64,000 nt of DNA from Halicephalobus mephisto (Eukaryota > Nematoda > Chromadorea > Rhabditida > Panagrolaimidae). A model generated the notes under the pieces. The model was not told the origin of the DNA and did not search any database. It saw only the letters and a list, made by a program, of their open reading frames with translations. Shown piece after piece: positions 1 to 9,064 of this stretch (position 1 is its first letter; each line of letters begins with the position of its first letter). A program made the translations under genes and the position numbers. The stretch lies in the NCBI GenBank assembly GCA_009193035.1, contig SWDT01000223.1:62001-126000 (forward strand), given 5' to 3'.

Positions 1-170
1 AAAACTAGTTTCCACAGCAATGCCATGAATAACCTGGAGAAAAACAGGCGCTGAAACACAATCTCCCCAACCACAGCTACATACGTCACTACATGATCCA
101 CGACGCACGTGATAAATGATTTTATGAATAGTAGACATGAAATAAAGATAAATTTCAGGAAAGTGCTCAT
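1..170 (-). CDS. 5' end of an unidentified gene running off the left edge
   Basis: Two overlapping minus-strand readings run open to the window edge and I cannot choose between them. One starts with ATG at 170 and begins with a signal-peptide-like stretch (MSTFLKFIFISCLLFIKS), then stays hydrophobic. The other starts with ATG at 138 and is Cys-rich (RRGSCSDVCSCGWGDC), in GC-richer sequence. A TATA-like box on the same strand lies 18-26 bases above the first ATG and about 50 bases above the second, which fits the second start better because it leaves room for a short 5'UTR. A frameshift linking the two is also possible. No family is recognised. Confidence 0.35.
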   Translation of the reverse strand, partial: MSTFLKFIFISCLLFIKSFITCVVDHVVTYVAVVGEIVFQRLFFSRLFMALLWKLV

Positions 171-186
171 CTTCTGTCAAGCAAGG

Positions 187-196
187 CTTTTATACC
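187..196 (-). promoter_or_regulatory. TATA-like box (GGTATAAAAG)
   Basis: Read on the minus strand, the sequence is GGTATAAAAG. It lies just upstream of the two candidate starts at 170 and 138. It is a plausible core promoter for the gene at the left edge. Confidence 0.4.
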
Positions 197-787
197 ACTA
201 CTGACCAGTTCTCAATGATCTCGATCTATGCCGAGTTTTAGTCAACCTCAAAATTAATGAATAACAATATAATTTAGCTACTGAATGTCATAAATCTTAA
301 GCGTTTTAATTCTCTGCAGTAGAAATTTAGTCTGAGATTGCTTGAAAATTTAAAATACTGATTCATATATCAGCTCATTTAGATTGGTCTAATGATATTA
401 TTTTAGATATCCTTCAAGATAAGTAAATTATAGATCGTAGATAAAGCGATAGAATTAATTAAAGAAGAGTTTTGAAATCATCGAAATGTGTTAACTCAAG
501 AATGGCATGTAAATTTCATAATCTAATTCTAGTTTTAATTTTCATGTTCATCTTTTTATAGATTGCGATACAGTAGAAGTAAGGTATAGATGAATAATTT
601 CCTTCAAAGAAATTAATTCCAGTAATTTATTTATTTATTCTAGAAAAAACATGACAAAAAAACTAAATATGAGCATCATCTTTATCCGATTACGATTACA
701 TTTGGAGATTTCCATAAACGTTTTGAATCGATATCTTGGGTGGATTATCTTAGTCGGGATTTATCTTCAAGGTTTTATTGGTATTGT

Positions 788-1308
788 TCATCCTGTTTCT
801 GACGGTGATGTATTTGAGAACCCACATATATAAGGATGACTGTAGAAAGCCCAACCGAAACCCCAGTGTCCATCAGCATGCAAAACAGCACAATAAGATG
901 TGTAAGGAGGAAACGCTCCTCCATTTGTGAAGGTTGTATTCTGTCCATCATCTATATTTTTCCAGACACTACCGATCAAATTCGTAGTTCCAATGAGAAA
1001 CATTTGATTTGGAAACATTGATTCTATTAAGTCTACAAGAATTCAATTAACAAAATCAGATCTAATTTCTTACCGGCTAGGAATGTATTAACAAATGCAT
1101 TTGGAATAGACATTAAATTGCCACCGTAGTCGTATCTACAATGATATTGTGCACTCACAAGATTGTCACCAGTAGTAACCAGAGCGACACAGTCATGTTT
1201 GCTTCCAAGACCAGATGGAATAGCGTAGGTACCATTGGGGCAAGCAGCCATTACTCGGTTATAAACCGAAAATGCCATCAACAAAATCACGATTTTTAAC
1301 ATTTTCAA
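788..1308 (-). CDS. Secreted C-type lectin-like protein
   Basis: Two exons, 1308-1074 and 1032-788, joined over a 41-nt intron (donor GTAAGAAAT, acceptor TTCTTGTAG, phase 1), give 159 aa. The N-terminus is a signal peptide (MKMLKIVILLMAFSVYNRVMA). One compact C-type lectin fold fills the rest: the opening Cys (ACPNGTYAIP), a helix region with HDC and YHC, a Gly-Asn turn (YGGNLMSIPNAFVN), and the closing Cys pair (SYCAVL, YICGF) around GHWGFGW. The EPN/QPD and WND calcium-sugar motifs are absent, so classical sugar binding is doubtful. Large families of such secreted proteins exist in rhabditid nematodes, often tied to gut or immune roles; that role is inference here. A partial copy of the 3' flank lies upstream of the gene at 1.77-2.0 kb. 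Confidence 0.85.
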
Positions 1309-2584
1309 AATCGAAAACTGTTTATTTTCCGTCAGTTCTCAAAAAAGACAATGAAGGAAATGTAGTTGGTAACTGAGCCCATTAAAATCGTTAACACTTT
1401 TATAAGTTCTGGAAAGAGCAATAATGATAACAATAATAGCCCTTTGACGTCCATTAAACAGAGGTTAGATAAATTGAAAATTGCTTTGATTCCTTTTTTG
1501 ACATAAACAAAAAACAACCGAATCCTTGTATTGGCCAATTTTTAATAAGATCCTCATTTAACTTGAAATTCTAACTACACTTTCAAAACTTCTCAAAGAG
1601 ATCAAATAAATATTGTGAAAGATTTTGTAGGTAATAAGAAACCTCATTTTCTAACACAGTATTTTGAATTAATTTAGAAAAAGCTAGTGAAACATTACTG
1701 AGAGAAGGATTTTACTGTTAATTGTTGTGGGAAAGAGCACAGTTAGGAATATTCTAACAAGACTAAAATATAAATGATTAAGTTTCTTCAAAGAAATTAA
1801 TTTAAATAATTTATTAACTCTAGAATAAAACCTTTGAGAAAAATGAACAATGAGAATTGCTTTTACTTTACAACATTTAGATTTGAAAATTATAGACTAT
1901 TTTGATTTGCATTTTCAATTTATTTAATGAAAATTCATGTTCGAAGTTTTATTGATGTTGTTCATCCTGTTTTTGACGATTATCAGAATCCACAGAGAGA
2001 ATCAAAGGATTCATTACAAATTTTGCCGTAGGTGGACACTTACGATTGCTGTCAAGCTGGTCAACAAGACGGCAATAATAACGACTGTTTTAGTCAAAAA
2101 CAGTTTTGAAGATTGAGCAACGAATAGAGTTGAATGTTGAGTTGATTAGACTGGTGAATCTTTATTGGAAAACCTCAAACTTTCATATACTTGGGCTTTG
2201 AGGGAGTGGTCGTACGATAAGTGACAAACGGTCGGACTTTTCTAACATAAGGTTGGTAAAAAATGGATATAGTCTTGAAGATCAAAGTCATAAACAAGCA
2301 TTTTCTACGAATTTACAGCATCTGTTTTAGATCAAACGACTCGACTTTTGAAAATAATTCATCCTCACTTGACAACTTGATAAATATAAATGTTCGTTTT
2401 GAAACGTGAAAAATGTCGATTTTAGATTCTCAAATTAGCACTATAGTATACAAAAATTACCCATGACATACACACAAATATTTTAAAATGAAGAGATCAA
2501 TAGCTATAAACAATGTTAATTATATTGTCCTCTTCATTTAAAAGTAACTATTTTAATATTTACCCAACATTTTCCCCTTTATAA
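1309..2584. other. Intergenic, with a decayed duplicate of the lectin 3' flank
   Basis: The stretch 1770-2000 repeats in order several words from 590-835: a TTCAAAGAAATTAATT block, an AATTTATT-TCTAGAA block, and a GTTTTATTG-GTTCATCCTGTTT-TGACG block. The second copy has lost the lectin reading frame. The rest, including 2000-2584, shows no gene I can support. Confidence 0.5.
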
Positions 2585-2992
2585 ATGGTCTACTTCATAT
2601 TGCAACTAACGTCCAATGACTCAATTTTTGAGTATTCTTTTTCTCAAAAGTTCTTGTGTAAGAAGTACAAAATAGGAGTTATAAAATTGGATGGTTATTT
2701 AGAAATTAAGCACTCAATTAACAAAAATGATGAAAATAATAATGAGAAGAACGAAGATTATGTTGTAGAAATTCCGAAAGATAATTCGACTTCCATGAAC
2801 TCTTACTCATGTAAGACTAATAACATAGATAATATTTTTATAACATACGATTTAATCGAAGACTGCTATGTTAATAAGAAGATGTTAAATTCAATTTATA
2901 GATTTAGACCTAATGATGAAATCGAAATAGAGCCAAAAAATATTATTTATCATGAAGTAACTAACAGACCAAATAAAATAAATTTAAAATAG
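2585..2992 (+). CDS. Maverick-like structural-type ORF, probably broken
   Basis: This intronless 135-aa reading starts MVYFILQLTSNDSIF, has an Asn/Glu-rich insert in the middle, and ends with IYRFRPNDEIEIEPKNII. Short beta-rich proteins of this shape occur among the late genes of Polintons and related adintoviruses. The same frame stays open for about 30 more codons after the TAG at 2990, and that extension still looks beta-rich. This suggests a nonsense mutation in an older, longer gene. It could also be an unrelated orphan gene. Confidence 0.35.
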   Translation: MVYFILQLTSNDSIFEYSFSQKFLCKKYKIGVIKLDGYLEIKHSINKNDENNNEKNEDYVVEIPKDNSTSMNSYSCKTNNIDNIFITYDLIEDCYVNKKMLNSIYRFRPNDEIEIEPKNIIYHEVTNRPNKINLK

Positions 2993-3078
2993 GTAGATAT
3001 CAACAATAATTTGATTAGTTTTAAGAACATTAACGTTTTTATTGAACTGAATTTGAAAGCAATCATTCACTAATATAA

Positions 3079-3390
3079 TCAGTATTTTTGAATGAGAGGA
3101 ATTGTCCTAAATCCAGAACCTGTTATATATTTGTCATTTTTTCCTGCTAAATAATTGGAAAATTCTTTATTTTTCTTTATTAATTTCTTTTTTCTAGGCT
3201 TTTTTGATGAGACTTTATTTTCATCTTCATCCGCTTTCTCGGTTATTTCATTATTATCATTAATCAATGGTTTGCTCTCCTCATGCTTGCTATCATCATG
3301 GACTTTGATCAGCTCGATTTTACTAGCAGTATTTTCATCCAATAATTTATACTTATTATTTTTTTCAGTCATCGAAAACACAAACACCAT
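3079..3390 (-). CDS. Lysine-rich hypothetical ORF in the Maverick remnant
   Basis: An intronless 103-aa ORF with an ATG start. It is highly charged, with a basic cluster (KKPRKKKLIKKNK) before a short tail ending RTIPLIQKY. It has no signal peptide or membrane segment. It lies between two other intronless ORFs and follows the next one on the same strand by 113 bp, so the two may once have been adjacent genes of one element. No function can be assigned. Confidence 0.3.
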   Translation of the reverse strand: MVFVFSMTEKNNKYKLLDENTASKIELIKVHDDSKHEESKPLINDNNEITEKADEDENKVSSKKPRKKKLIKKNKEFSNYLAGKNDKYITGSGFRTIPLIQKY

Positions 3391-3503
3391 TTATTATTTT
3401 TAATTTTTCAACTCTTATTTAATGAGAGCACAGATTGGAAGTTAGTTAAACTCGAATTTCTTTCAACTTTAAGAGGTTTCATTTCTATTTTTTCACTCGA
3501 ATT

Positions 3504-4052
3504 TCAGCTATGATCGCCGTCCTCAAACGAAAGTAACTTAACTCCCGAAGATCGTTGTCTAACGACTCTACTTTGTTCCCTTTTACTTAAAGAAAACTGT
3601 GGTGATACAATGTAAATCAAAGATCTAGCAATAAATACATAAATTAGTGTCGAAGCAATTGTTACATAAATTCTCGAGTATTTCAACCAATACGATTTGA
3701 ATAAATTATCCAAATCGTTTAGGATTTTATGAGGAATCACCGAATTCTGCTCATTCTCTTTTAATTCCACATCAGCATTTGACATTTGCCTCATCTCGTT
3801 TAGTAATTCTTCTTCGATATCAGTTTTCACATCGTTGAAGATGTGTTCTTTAAAAATTAGTTTCTTTTTCAAAAACCGCAAATCGTAATTATTCTTTCTT
3901 TCAACATTTTTAAAATTAGAGAAATTCCCATTATGGAAGCTAATATCATTAGTAATTACATCAACTTTCATATGCCAAATTTTATCATTATACTTCTTAA
4001 TTTTTATAGGAACATAACCTTTAATATCATTTAAATCAGTAAATTCAATCAT
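3504..4052 (-). CDS. Hypothetical membrane-anchored ORF in the Maverick remnant
   Basis: An intronless 182-aa ORF with an ATG start. The N-terminal 125 residues are polar and charged. One hydrophobic segment (IYVTIASTLIYVFIARSLIYIV) lies near the C-terminus and is followed by a basic tail (KREQSRVVRQRSSG). This would be a tail-anchored or single-pass protein. Position and lack of introns suggest it belongs to the same mobile element as its neighbours, but I do not recognise the family. Confidence 0.35.
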   Translation of the reverse strand: MIEFTDLNDIKGYVPIKIKKYNDKIWHMKVDVITNDISFHNGNFSNFKNVERKNNYDLRFLKKKLIFKEHIFNDVKTDIEEELLNEMRQMSNADVELKENEQNSVIPHKILNDLDNLFKSYWLKYSRIYVTIASTLIYVFIARSLIYIVSPQFSLSKREQSRVVRQRSSGVKLLSFEDGDHS

Positions 4053-4267
4053 GTTATTATTAATTTCTTTATAGAAAAGTTAAAAAAAGAGAACGAGGTA
4101 AATTATGAATAGGGGAATGATAAAATGAGCTGTTTCAAACATTCTGGGCAGTGGTAGATGTCATGGTTTTAGGGTTTTTGTATAGTTTTAAGGGCCAAAT
4201 TACTGAAAGAAGTAAAATAATGATTTATAAAAATAGTGCAATGAACTGAAAATGTTGTATATATGTA

Positions 4268-4289
4268 TTAGGTCGTTCGAAAAGTAATG
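4268..4289. repeat. Mariner-like terminal repeat, single end
   Basis: The word TTAGGTCGTTCGAAAAGTAA resembles the outer end of mariner-family inverted repeats. I see no matching opposite end nearby, so at most this is a solo end or a relic. Confidence 0.3.
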
Positions 4290-4501
4290 ATCAGTAGTAT
4301 ATAAATGGGGTTTCTGGCACACCCATTTTCCCCTTCTTCCTCTAGCGTTAATTTCCTAAACAAAATTCCTAGCTCACCCCTCTTCCCCTCCAGATGTCTG
4401 CGATATTTACCTTTAAAAACTGACTTCATCCTTCCAGATGGGTCTGGGGTTTTACGCGATCCGGTCCATATTTAATTATTTCGCAATTTTTTTTATTATA
4501 A

Positions 4502-4684
4502 ATGTTTATTAAAACCTTAAAACCATTGACAAATTATGATATCACAAATCTAGCTAAAGAATTAAAAATAAATAGTTTTAGAGGGGTATTCATCAGAGAA
4601 ACTCTTTCAAGTAGCCCTTGTCATAAAGAATGTAGAGCAGACTTGTCGAGTTTGTCAACTTCTCGATTTTCGATTCAATTTTAA
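4502..4684 (+). pseudogene. Truncated Polinton-type cysteine protease
   Basis: The 60-aa ORF starts MFIKTLKPLTNYDI and continues LAKELKINSFRGVFIRE. This matches the N-terminal signature of the adenain-like protease encoded by Polintons (a Leu-x-Asn-Tyr-Asp-Ile start, then FRGVFMRD-like). In intact genes this is followed within about 40 residues by a GTHW segment with the catalytic His, then Asp and Cys. None of these is present: the reading becomes Ser-rich and stops. I take it as a truncated, inactive fragment that marks the mobile element. Confidence 0.5.
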
Positions 4685-4934
4685 AAGTCGAAATCGACAA
4701 CTTTGATTTATATTTAAATGCGTGAGTTCTTTGACAATTTATAACAACCTCAAATTTAGATAATTAAACCATGCAAAATTACAACAACATATTTATTCAC
4801 TCTTTCTCGCAGACACAATAAACATAGCTTATGGTACTCAACAACTTATCTAGAAAACTAATAAAAAAATTAGTAATTTCTGAATTGGCCATTAAGAAAT
4901 ACCAACAAAAAACTAGTCAAAGATTTACACAATC

Positions 4935-5841
4935 CTAATCAATTTGAAGGCCGACTTCTTCAATGAAGGCACTGTGATGGTTGTTTTCAGGAGTTTCATG
5001 AAGATAATTCACACAAAGTTGCTTCAGAGAGGATATATTGTAGTCCTCGGCGAATTTGGTTAATTTTGAGATATTATTTTTATTCAATATATCGTAGTCA
5101 AACCAATTTACAAGTTTTCTCTGAAAATTAAATACCATAATGTTACGAGATAATGAAGAAAGATCAAACCATTAGTTCGTTTATTGAATATTCAGAAGCA
5201 AACTCATATAGTTTAATCGCAGTATTTAGGTTAATATTGTTGAATATATCCTGTTGATATATAAATTTTAAGGCAGTTATTACGGTTTCGTAATCGAATC
5301 CATTAATAGTGTAATTTTCCCTTATAATCCAATCAAAACAATTAAATATCAGATCAAATACTTGAGATGCAGGAGCAAGGATGGATTTATGAACACCAAT
5401 CTCCTGGTTATCTACAATTATGGCATAATCGTGAGAAAACGGTGATATGTAGACTTTTGTTGTAATTTTCATGAATCCATCATGAAAGAATCCATTTCTT
5501 GGATTTAATAAGTCAGCTACTAATAATTTTTCACTGTGTAAACGTTTCGGTGTTATGGAGAATGATTTTCGAGCATTATGAATGACCTTTTGGCTTTCTG
5601 TATTCTTGTGAAATACAAATTTCACAGAAACTACCATAGGATTTTTCGCAACTATTCGCAGATAGAATTTGACGTACTTTTGATTATTTTCGTTGAGAAA
5701 TAAGGAATATCCTAGACTCATATCAATCGAAGTATCAAAATTATACATGTTTCTTTCGTCATAGCATAACCATTTCTGTTGGGGAAATCCATTTTCAGGG
5801 ATTTTGTTTTCAAAATTGTAATATAGTTTACTATAAGCCAT
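4935..5841 (-). CDS. MATH-BTB domain protein (BATH family)
   Basis: Two exons, 5841-5170 and 5120-4935, with a 49-nt intron (donor GTTTGATC, acceptor AATTTTCAG, phase 0), give 285 aa. The first ~140 residues fit a divergent MATH domain: WLCYDERNMYNFD, YSLFLNENNQKYVKFYLRI, and NGFFHDGFMKITTKVYI. The BTB domain begins at FSHDYAIIVDNQEIGVHKSI and keeps the dimer-interface core (VHKSILAPASQVF). Two similar helical segments (LYEFASEYSINELM and LTKFAEDYNISSLKQLC) close the protein, as in BTB C-terminal helices. The family supplies substrate adaptors for cullin-3 ubiquitin ligases and is hugely expanded in rhabditids. Substrate unknown. The ATG at 5841 is preferred because the open frame upstream has no ATG. 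Confidence 0.75.
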
Positions 5842-6911
5842 CGTTGTAGAGTAAAATAACTGAAAATATTGCACAAACTGCAGCAAAATTGGCAAAAATA
5901 GGCCAAAATTAGACTGAAAAAAAGCTGATGAAATAGTAATCGAGGATGAATACGCGTGTCATCAACTTTCTCGACTTTTCTGGAAGCCGGTTCTCGAGAC
6001 GAACCAATCAGGTACGTTAGAATTGACCGGTTCGAATATTACAACGAGTTTCATTCATTTATGTAATATTCCATGGATGGGCCATCATCTTGACATATTG
6101 AAAGTAGTGGTAATATGTCGGAGTGTTTAACATTCTTATAGTAGAGGAGAGTATGGTAGCATAATCGATGTTAAAGGAGTTTTTCGCATCTTATTCATTA
6201 ACAGTTTATTTTTCATATAAAAGTAAGCGATATTCAGGCATATTCGAGGTCCTTGATCAGAAACGATATGAAAATTTACAAAACCCAATGAGCTAATCCC
6301 ATAAATATCCAGATTCATCATTAAGGTATAATTCTTGTTTATTGATAAGTTAGATTACTTGTATCAACCTCTAATGGTAAAATTATTATATAAAGTATAT
6401 TTTGAAACTAGCACAAATCTGTGTAAGAAGAAAGGTGATATAAAATCATCTTCCGCGGCAATAGGATACCTCCAGCCTCCTTATTTTATTTGGGTCCTTA
6501 AACAGATACTTTATTTTCATAACAGCTGAAAGGTATAACTCACTAGCTATTTTTGGAAATATCTTCTTTATAAAGATCATACTTGACAAGAAAATTTACA
6601 TAAATACAAATATTCAACGATGAAAAGAATCGTCAGTTAATGATGAAATTTTAGTGTCTTGTGATAGCAATCTGTCGTATTAGGGATAGTTATATGGTGT
6701 GCATGTTTATCTGCATATATTTTTTTGCGATAAAGGTCTAATACCTTCAGAAAATTTTCGTTGAGCACCTTTTTTACGTCTTATCTACCTGCTTCGTTTA
6801 AGCAAAATCATCTTTTTCTTGACGATGAAAAGTGATATTTAATCGTCTGGTCGATGCACAGAGTAGCAAGCATATTCCCAATCAGCAGATATCTTTCTAA
6901 TAATTAGCAAC
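5842..6911. other. Intergenic, no gene seen
   Basis: AT-rich sequence between the MATH-BTB gene and the transposon. The short ORFs here have no splice or composition support. Confidence 0.5.
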
Positions 6912-6913
6912 TA

Positions 6914-7113
6914 CAGTATCGGACAAAATCTTGGAAGTTTTTAATTTCTTTCACAACTTTGAATTCATTGAGTAATCTGTTGAACTTTGATAATGTGTAG
7001 TATTGCCAGTTATTTCAATAATACCGTGTTTTAAGTCAACCGAAAAGTTTGTTCGAAAAATTATGCAGGAGTCTATATTCTCGGTGGGGCAAAAGTCTTG
7101 GAAGTTTTTGAAC
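6914..7113 (+). repeat. Left inverted repeat of the Tc1 element
   Basis: Runs from the TA-flanked tip to the inner box GGCAAAAGTCTTGGAAGTTT (about 7088-7107). The outer box is GACAAAATCTTGGAAGTTTT (6922-6941). The two boxes form a direct repeat about 165 bp apart. Confidence 0.85.
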
Positions 7114-7158
7114 TCAAATCGAAAAATTTATTAAAACTATAAAACTCAACAAACAAAC

Positions 7159-8085
7159 TCAATATTTAGTAGCACAACCATGTGCTCTAAGTACTGAATA
7201 GCATCTATCCTGCATAGACTGAATCAGCCTATTGATAAATGACATATCGATATTAGTCAATTCTTTTTCAATCAATTCAAATTTCTTGTTCAAAGTTCTG
7301 ATCTGCTGATTTCTGATCCTTTGTTTTATATATCTCCAGATATGCTCGATAGGATTCAGGTCCGGGAATTGAGCCGGCCAAGACATAACACGCATTTGGT
7401 TCTTCTTCAACCATTCTTTCACATGTCTCGACGTGTGCTTCCAATCGTTGTCGTGCTGAAAGATTCGGTTCCTTCCTATTTCCTTCTTAGTGAATGGCAG
7501 CATGTAGTTGTTCAAGATCTCTCCATACAGAAATGCATCCATCGTGCCATGGATTCTCATGAGTGGGTCAATGCCAGAAGCCGCAAAGCCCCCCCAGACT
7601 AGGATAGTTCCACCGCCATGTTTCACAGTTGGAATTTGATGTCGTGAAAAAAATCTTGTACCTGAAAAACGTCTTACCCAATGAATGCCTCCATTTTCCA
7701 GCAGACTGAACGCCGTCTCGTCACTCCACAGGATTTTTCCCCATATATCAACCGACCATAACCGATGCTCCCAAGCCCAGTCAAGTCGTGCCTTCTGGTT
7801 CTTAGGAGAAATAAGAGGTTTCTTGATGGCATGGTAACCATGAAGACCAACTTTATCTAATCTTCTTCTGATTATTCGGGCACTGACGGATCTTGCTTCT
7901 GAATCCAGAACTTCACTTCTTATAGTCGAGGCAGTTAGATGTGGATTGGCTTTCGCAGCCATTTGGATTCGTTGATCGACAGCTGTTGATGTTTTTCTGG
8001 GTCTACCTGTTGCTCTGTGAGGAACTAATATCCTTCTTGCTCGGAACATCTTCATCCATTGTGATATTGTGTTTTCTGGAACCAA
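7159..8085 (-). CDS. Tc1-type transposase, N-terminally short
   Basis: An open frame of about 308 codons carries the second helix-turn-helix region (TASTIRSEV, then SARIIRRRLDKVGL), a GRPRK linker, and a complete DDE catalytic domain. The first Asp is in WSDETAF, the second in FQHDNDWKHTS, and the Glu in DLNPIEHIW, with exactly 34 residues between the second Asp and the Glu (DD34E). No ATG opens the frame; the first in-frame ATGs are in QWMKMFRARR, giving about 298 aa. A splice acceptor (TTTGGTTCCAG) sits exactly where the frame opens, but only about 60 bp separate it from the inverted repeat. The first helix-turn-helix (about 35-40 residues) is therefore missing. The copy may be unable to bind its ends by itself. 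Confidence 0.85.
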   Translation of the reverse strand: MVPENTISQWMKMFRARRILVPHRATGRPRKTSTAVDQRIQMAAKANPHLTASTIRSEVLDSEARSVSARIIRRRLDKVGLHGYHAIKKPLISPKNQKARLDWAWEHRLWSVDIWGKILWSDETAFSLLENGGIHWVRRFSGTRFFSRHQIPTVKHGGGTILVWGGFAASGIDPLMRIHGTMDAFLYGEILNNYMLPFTKKEIGRNRIFQHDNDWKHTSRHVKEWLKKNQMRVMSWPAQFPDLNPIEHIWRYIKQRIRNQQIRTLNKKFELIEKELTNIDMSFINRLIQSMQDRCYSVLRAHGCATKY

Positions 8086-8140
8086 AATACAAAATCACGA
8101 ATAGTAGAAAAGATGGTAATTGCGAAAAAAAGAAATGTTG

Positions 8141-8342
8141 AAAAAAATTTCCAAGACTTTTGCCCCACCGAGAATATAGACTCCTGCATAATTTTTCGAA
8201 AAAACTCATTGACGCATTTGAAACCTGGTATTATTGAAATAACTGGCAATACTACAAATTACCAAAATTCAACTAACAGATTACTCAATGAATTCAAAGT
8301 TGTGAAAGAAATTAAAAACTTCCAAGATTTTGTCCGATGCTA
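8141..8342 (-). repeat. Right inverted repeat of the Tc1 element
   Basis: This is the reverse complement of the left arm, with a few substitutions and small indels near its middle. The inner box (CCAAGACTTTTGCCCC) and outer box (CCAAGATTTTGTCCG) are both kept. Confidence 0.85.
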
Positions 8343-8376
8343 TATAAAAAACCGGCACGTCGAATAAAAATGAATT

Positions 8377-8391
8377 CGCTCCTGGGTGGGT

Positions 8392-8429
<38 letters not shown>

Positions 8430-8449
8430 GCCGATTGCGCCACAAGAGC
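8377..8449 (-). tRNA. tRNA-Asn (anticodon GTT)
   Basis: Read on the minus strand, the 73-nt gene folds into a complete cloverleaf. The acceptor stem pairs GCTCTTG with CAGGAGC, with one G-U pair. The anticodon arm is CGGCTGTTAACCG with GTT at 8416-8414, and the T arm is GGTGGTTCAAACCCACC. The D loop is one base shorter than usual (AATCGGCAGCGC where metazoan genes have GGTTAGCGC). Box A and box B positions are normal. There is no intron. A Tc1 element lies 34 bp beyond its 3' end. Confidence 0.92.
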
Positions 8450-9064
8450 TTGCTGGAGGCAGATAACAGATAAAGCTGTACACAAAATTATGGAATACGT
8501 CAGAGTTCATGATTCATCTTCAATTGCGAAAAAAACTGACCTAAAGTCAGTTAACATCAATGATAAGTTATTGCCTTTAGACGATTTTGCAAAAACGCGA
8601 AATTTCATGACTTCATCTAAGACAACCAATCAAAATATAAAATTCGTCGCAAGTTTTTCCACTTAAGACCACAAAAAAGCAATTTTTCAAAACTTCCACT
8701 TGACTTTAACAAAAATTATAATTATTTAAATTTTTACTTTTCATCCAAAATCATAAAAATTCTTCGAAAACTTTCCCTCAGGTCCTGAACAGAAAATTTA
8801 TCCACTTAAATTTTTATTTTTTAATGTTTGTTTTTCGAAATTAAATATAAGAATTATTTTAAAAAAATTTACTTTTTATAGAAAAATTAATTTTTTACTT
8901 TTACCTTGATGCGAAAGATGAATTTAATTTTTAACGATTTTTGAATATTTTTTTCACATTTTTTATTATTTTGCAAAATGTACAAATTGTATTTTAAAAA
9001 CTGTTTTAAAAAGTAATGAATTCAACTTGAGATGTTGTATTAAATTTGATTCATGTTTTTTACG
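8450..9064. other. Intergenic, low complexity
   Basis: Poly-A/T runs with no gene supported. This region is upstream of the tRNA and downstream of the 9.1-9.6 kb gene. Confidence 0.5.

Larger units (their letters stand above)
2500..4700. mobile_element. Remnant of a Maverick/Polinton-like DNA element
   Basis: Four short intronless ORFs sit close together on both strands in sequence with no nearby nematode-style introns. The ORF at 4502 begins like the adenovirus-type cysteine protease of Polintons (PLTNYDI, then LKINSFRGVFIRE). The ORF at 2585 ends with a pattern resembling late virion-type Polinton proteins. No polymerase, integrase or long terminal inverted repeats are visible within the window, so this is a fragment. 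The family assignment rests on motif memory and should be tested by profile search. Confidence 0.5.
6914..8342 (-). mobile_element. Tc1-family transposon with long inverted repeats
   Basis: The 1.43-kb element is flanked by TA on both sides (6912-6913 and 8343-8344), the target duplication of Tc1/mariner elements. The left end reads CAGTATCGGACAAAATCTTG. The right end, reversed, reads TAGCATCGGACAAAATCTTG. The arms are about 200 bp long and nearly identical over most of their length. Each arm holds two copies of a CTTGGAAG box, at its outer and inner edges, which is the IR/DR layout known from Sleeping Beauty-like elements. The single gene inside is a transposase on the minus strand. Confidence 0.9.
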
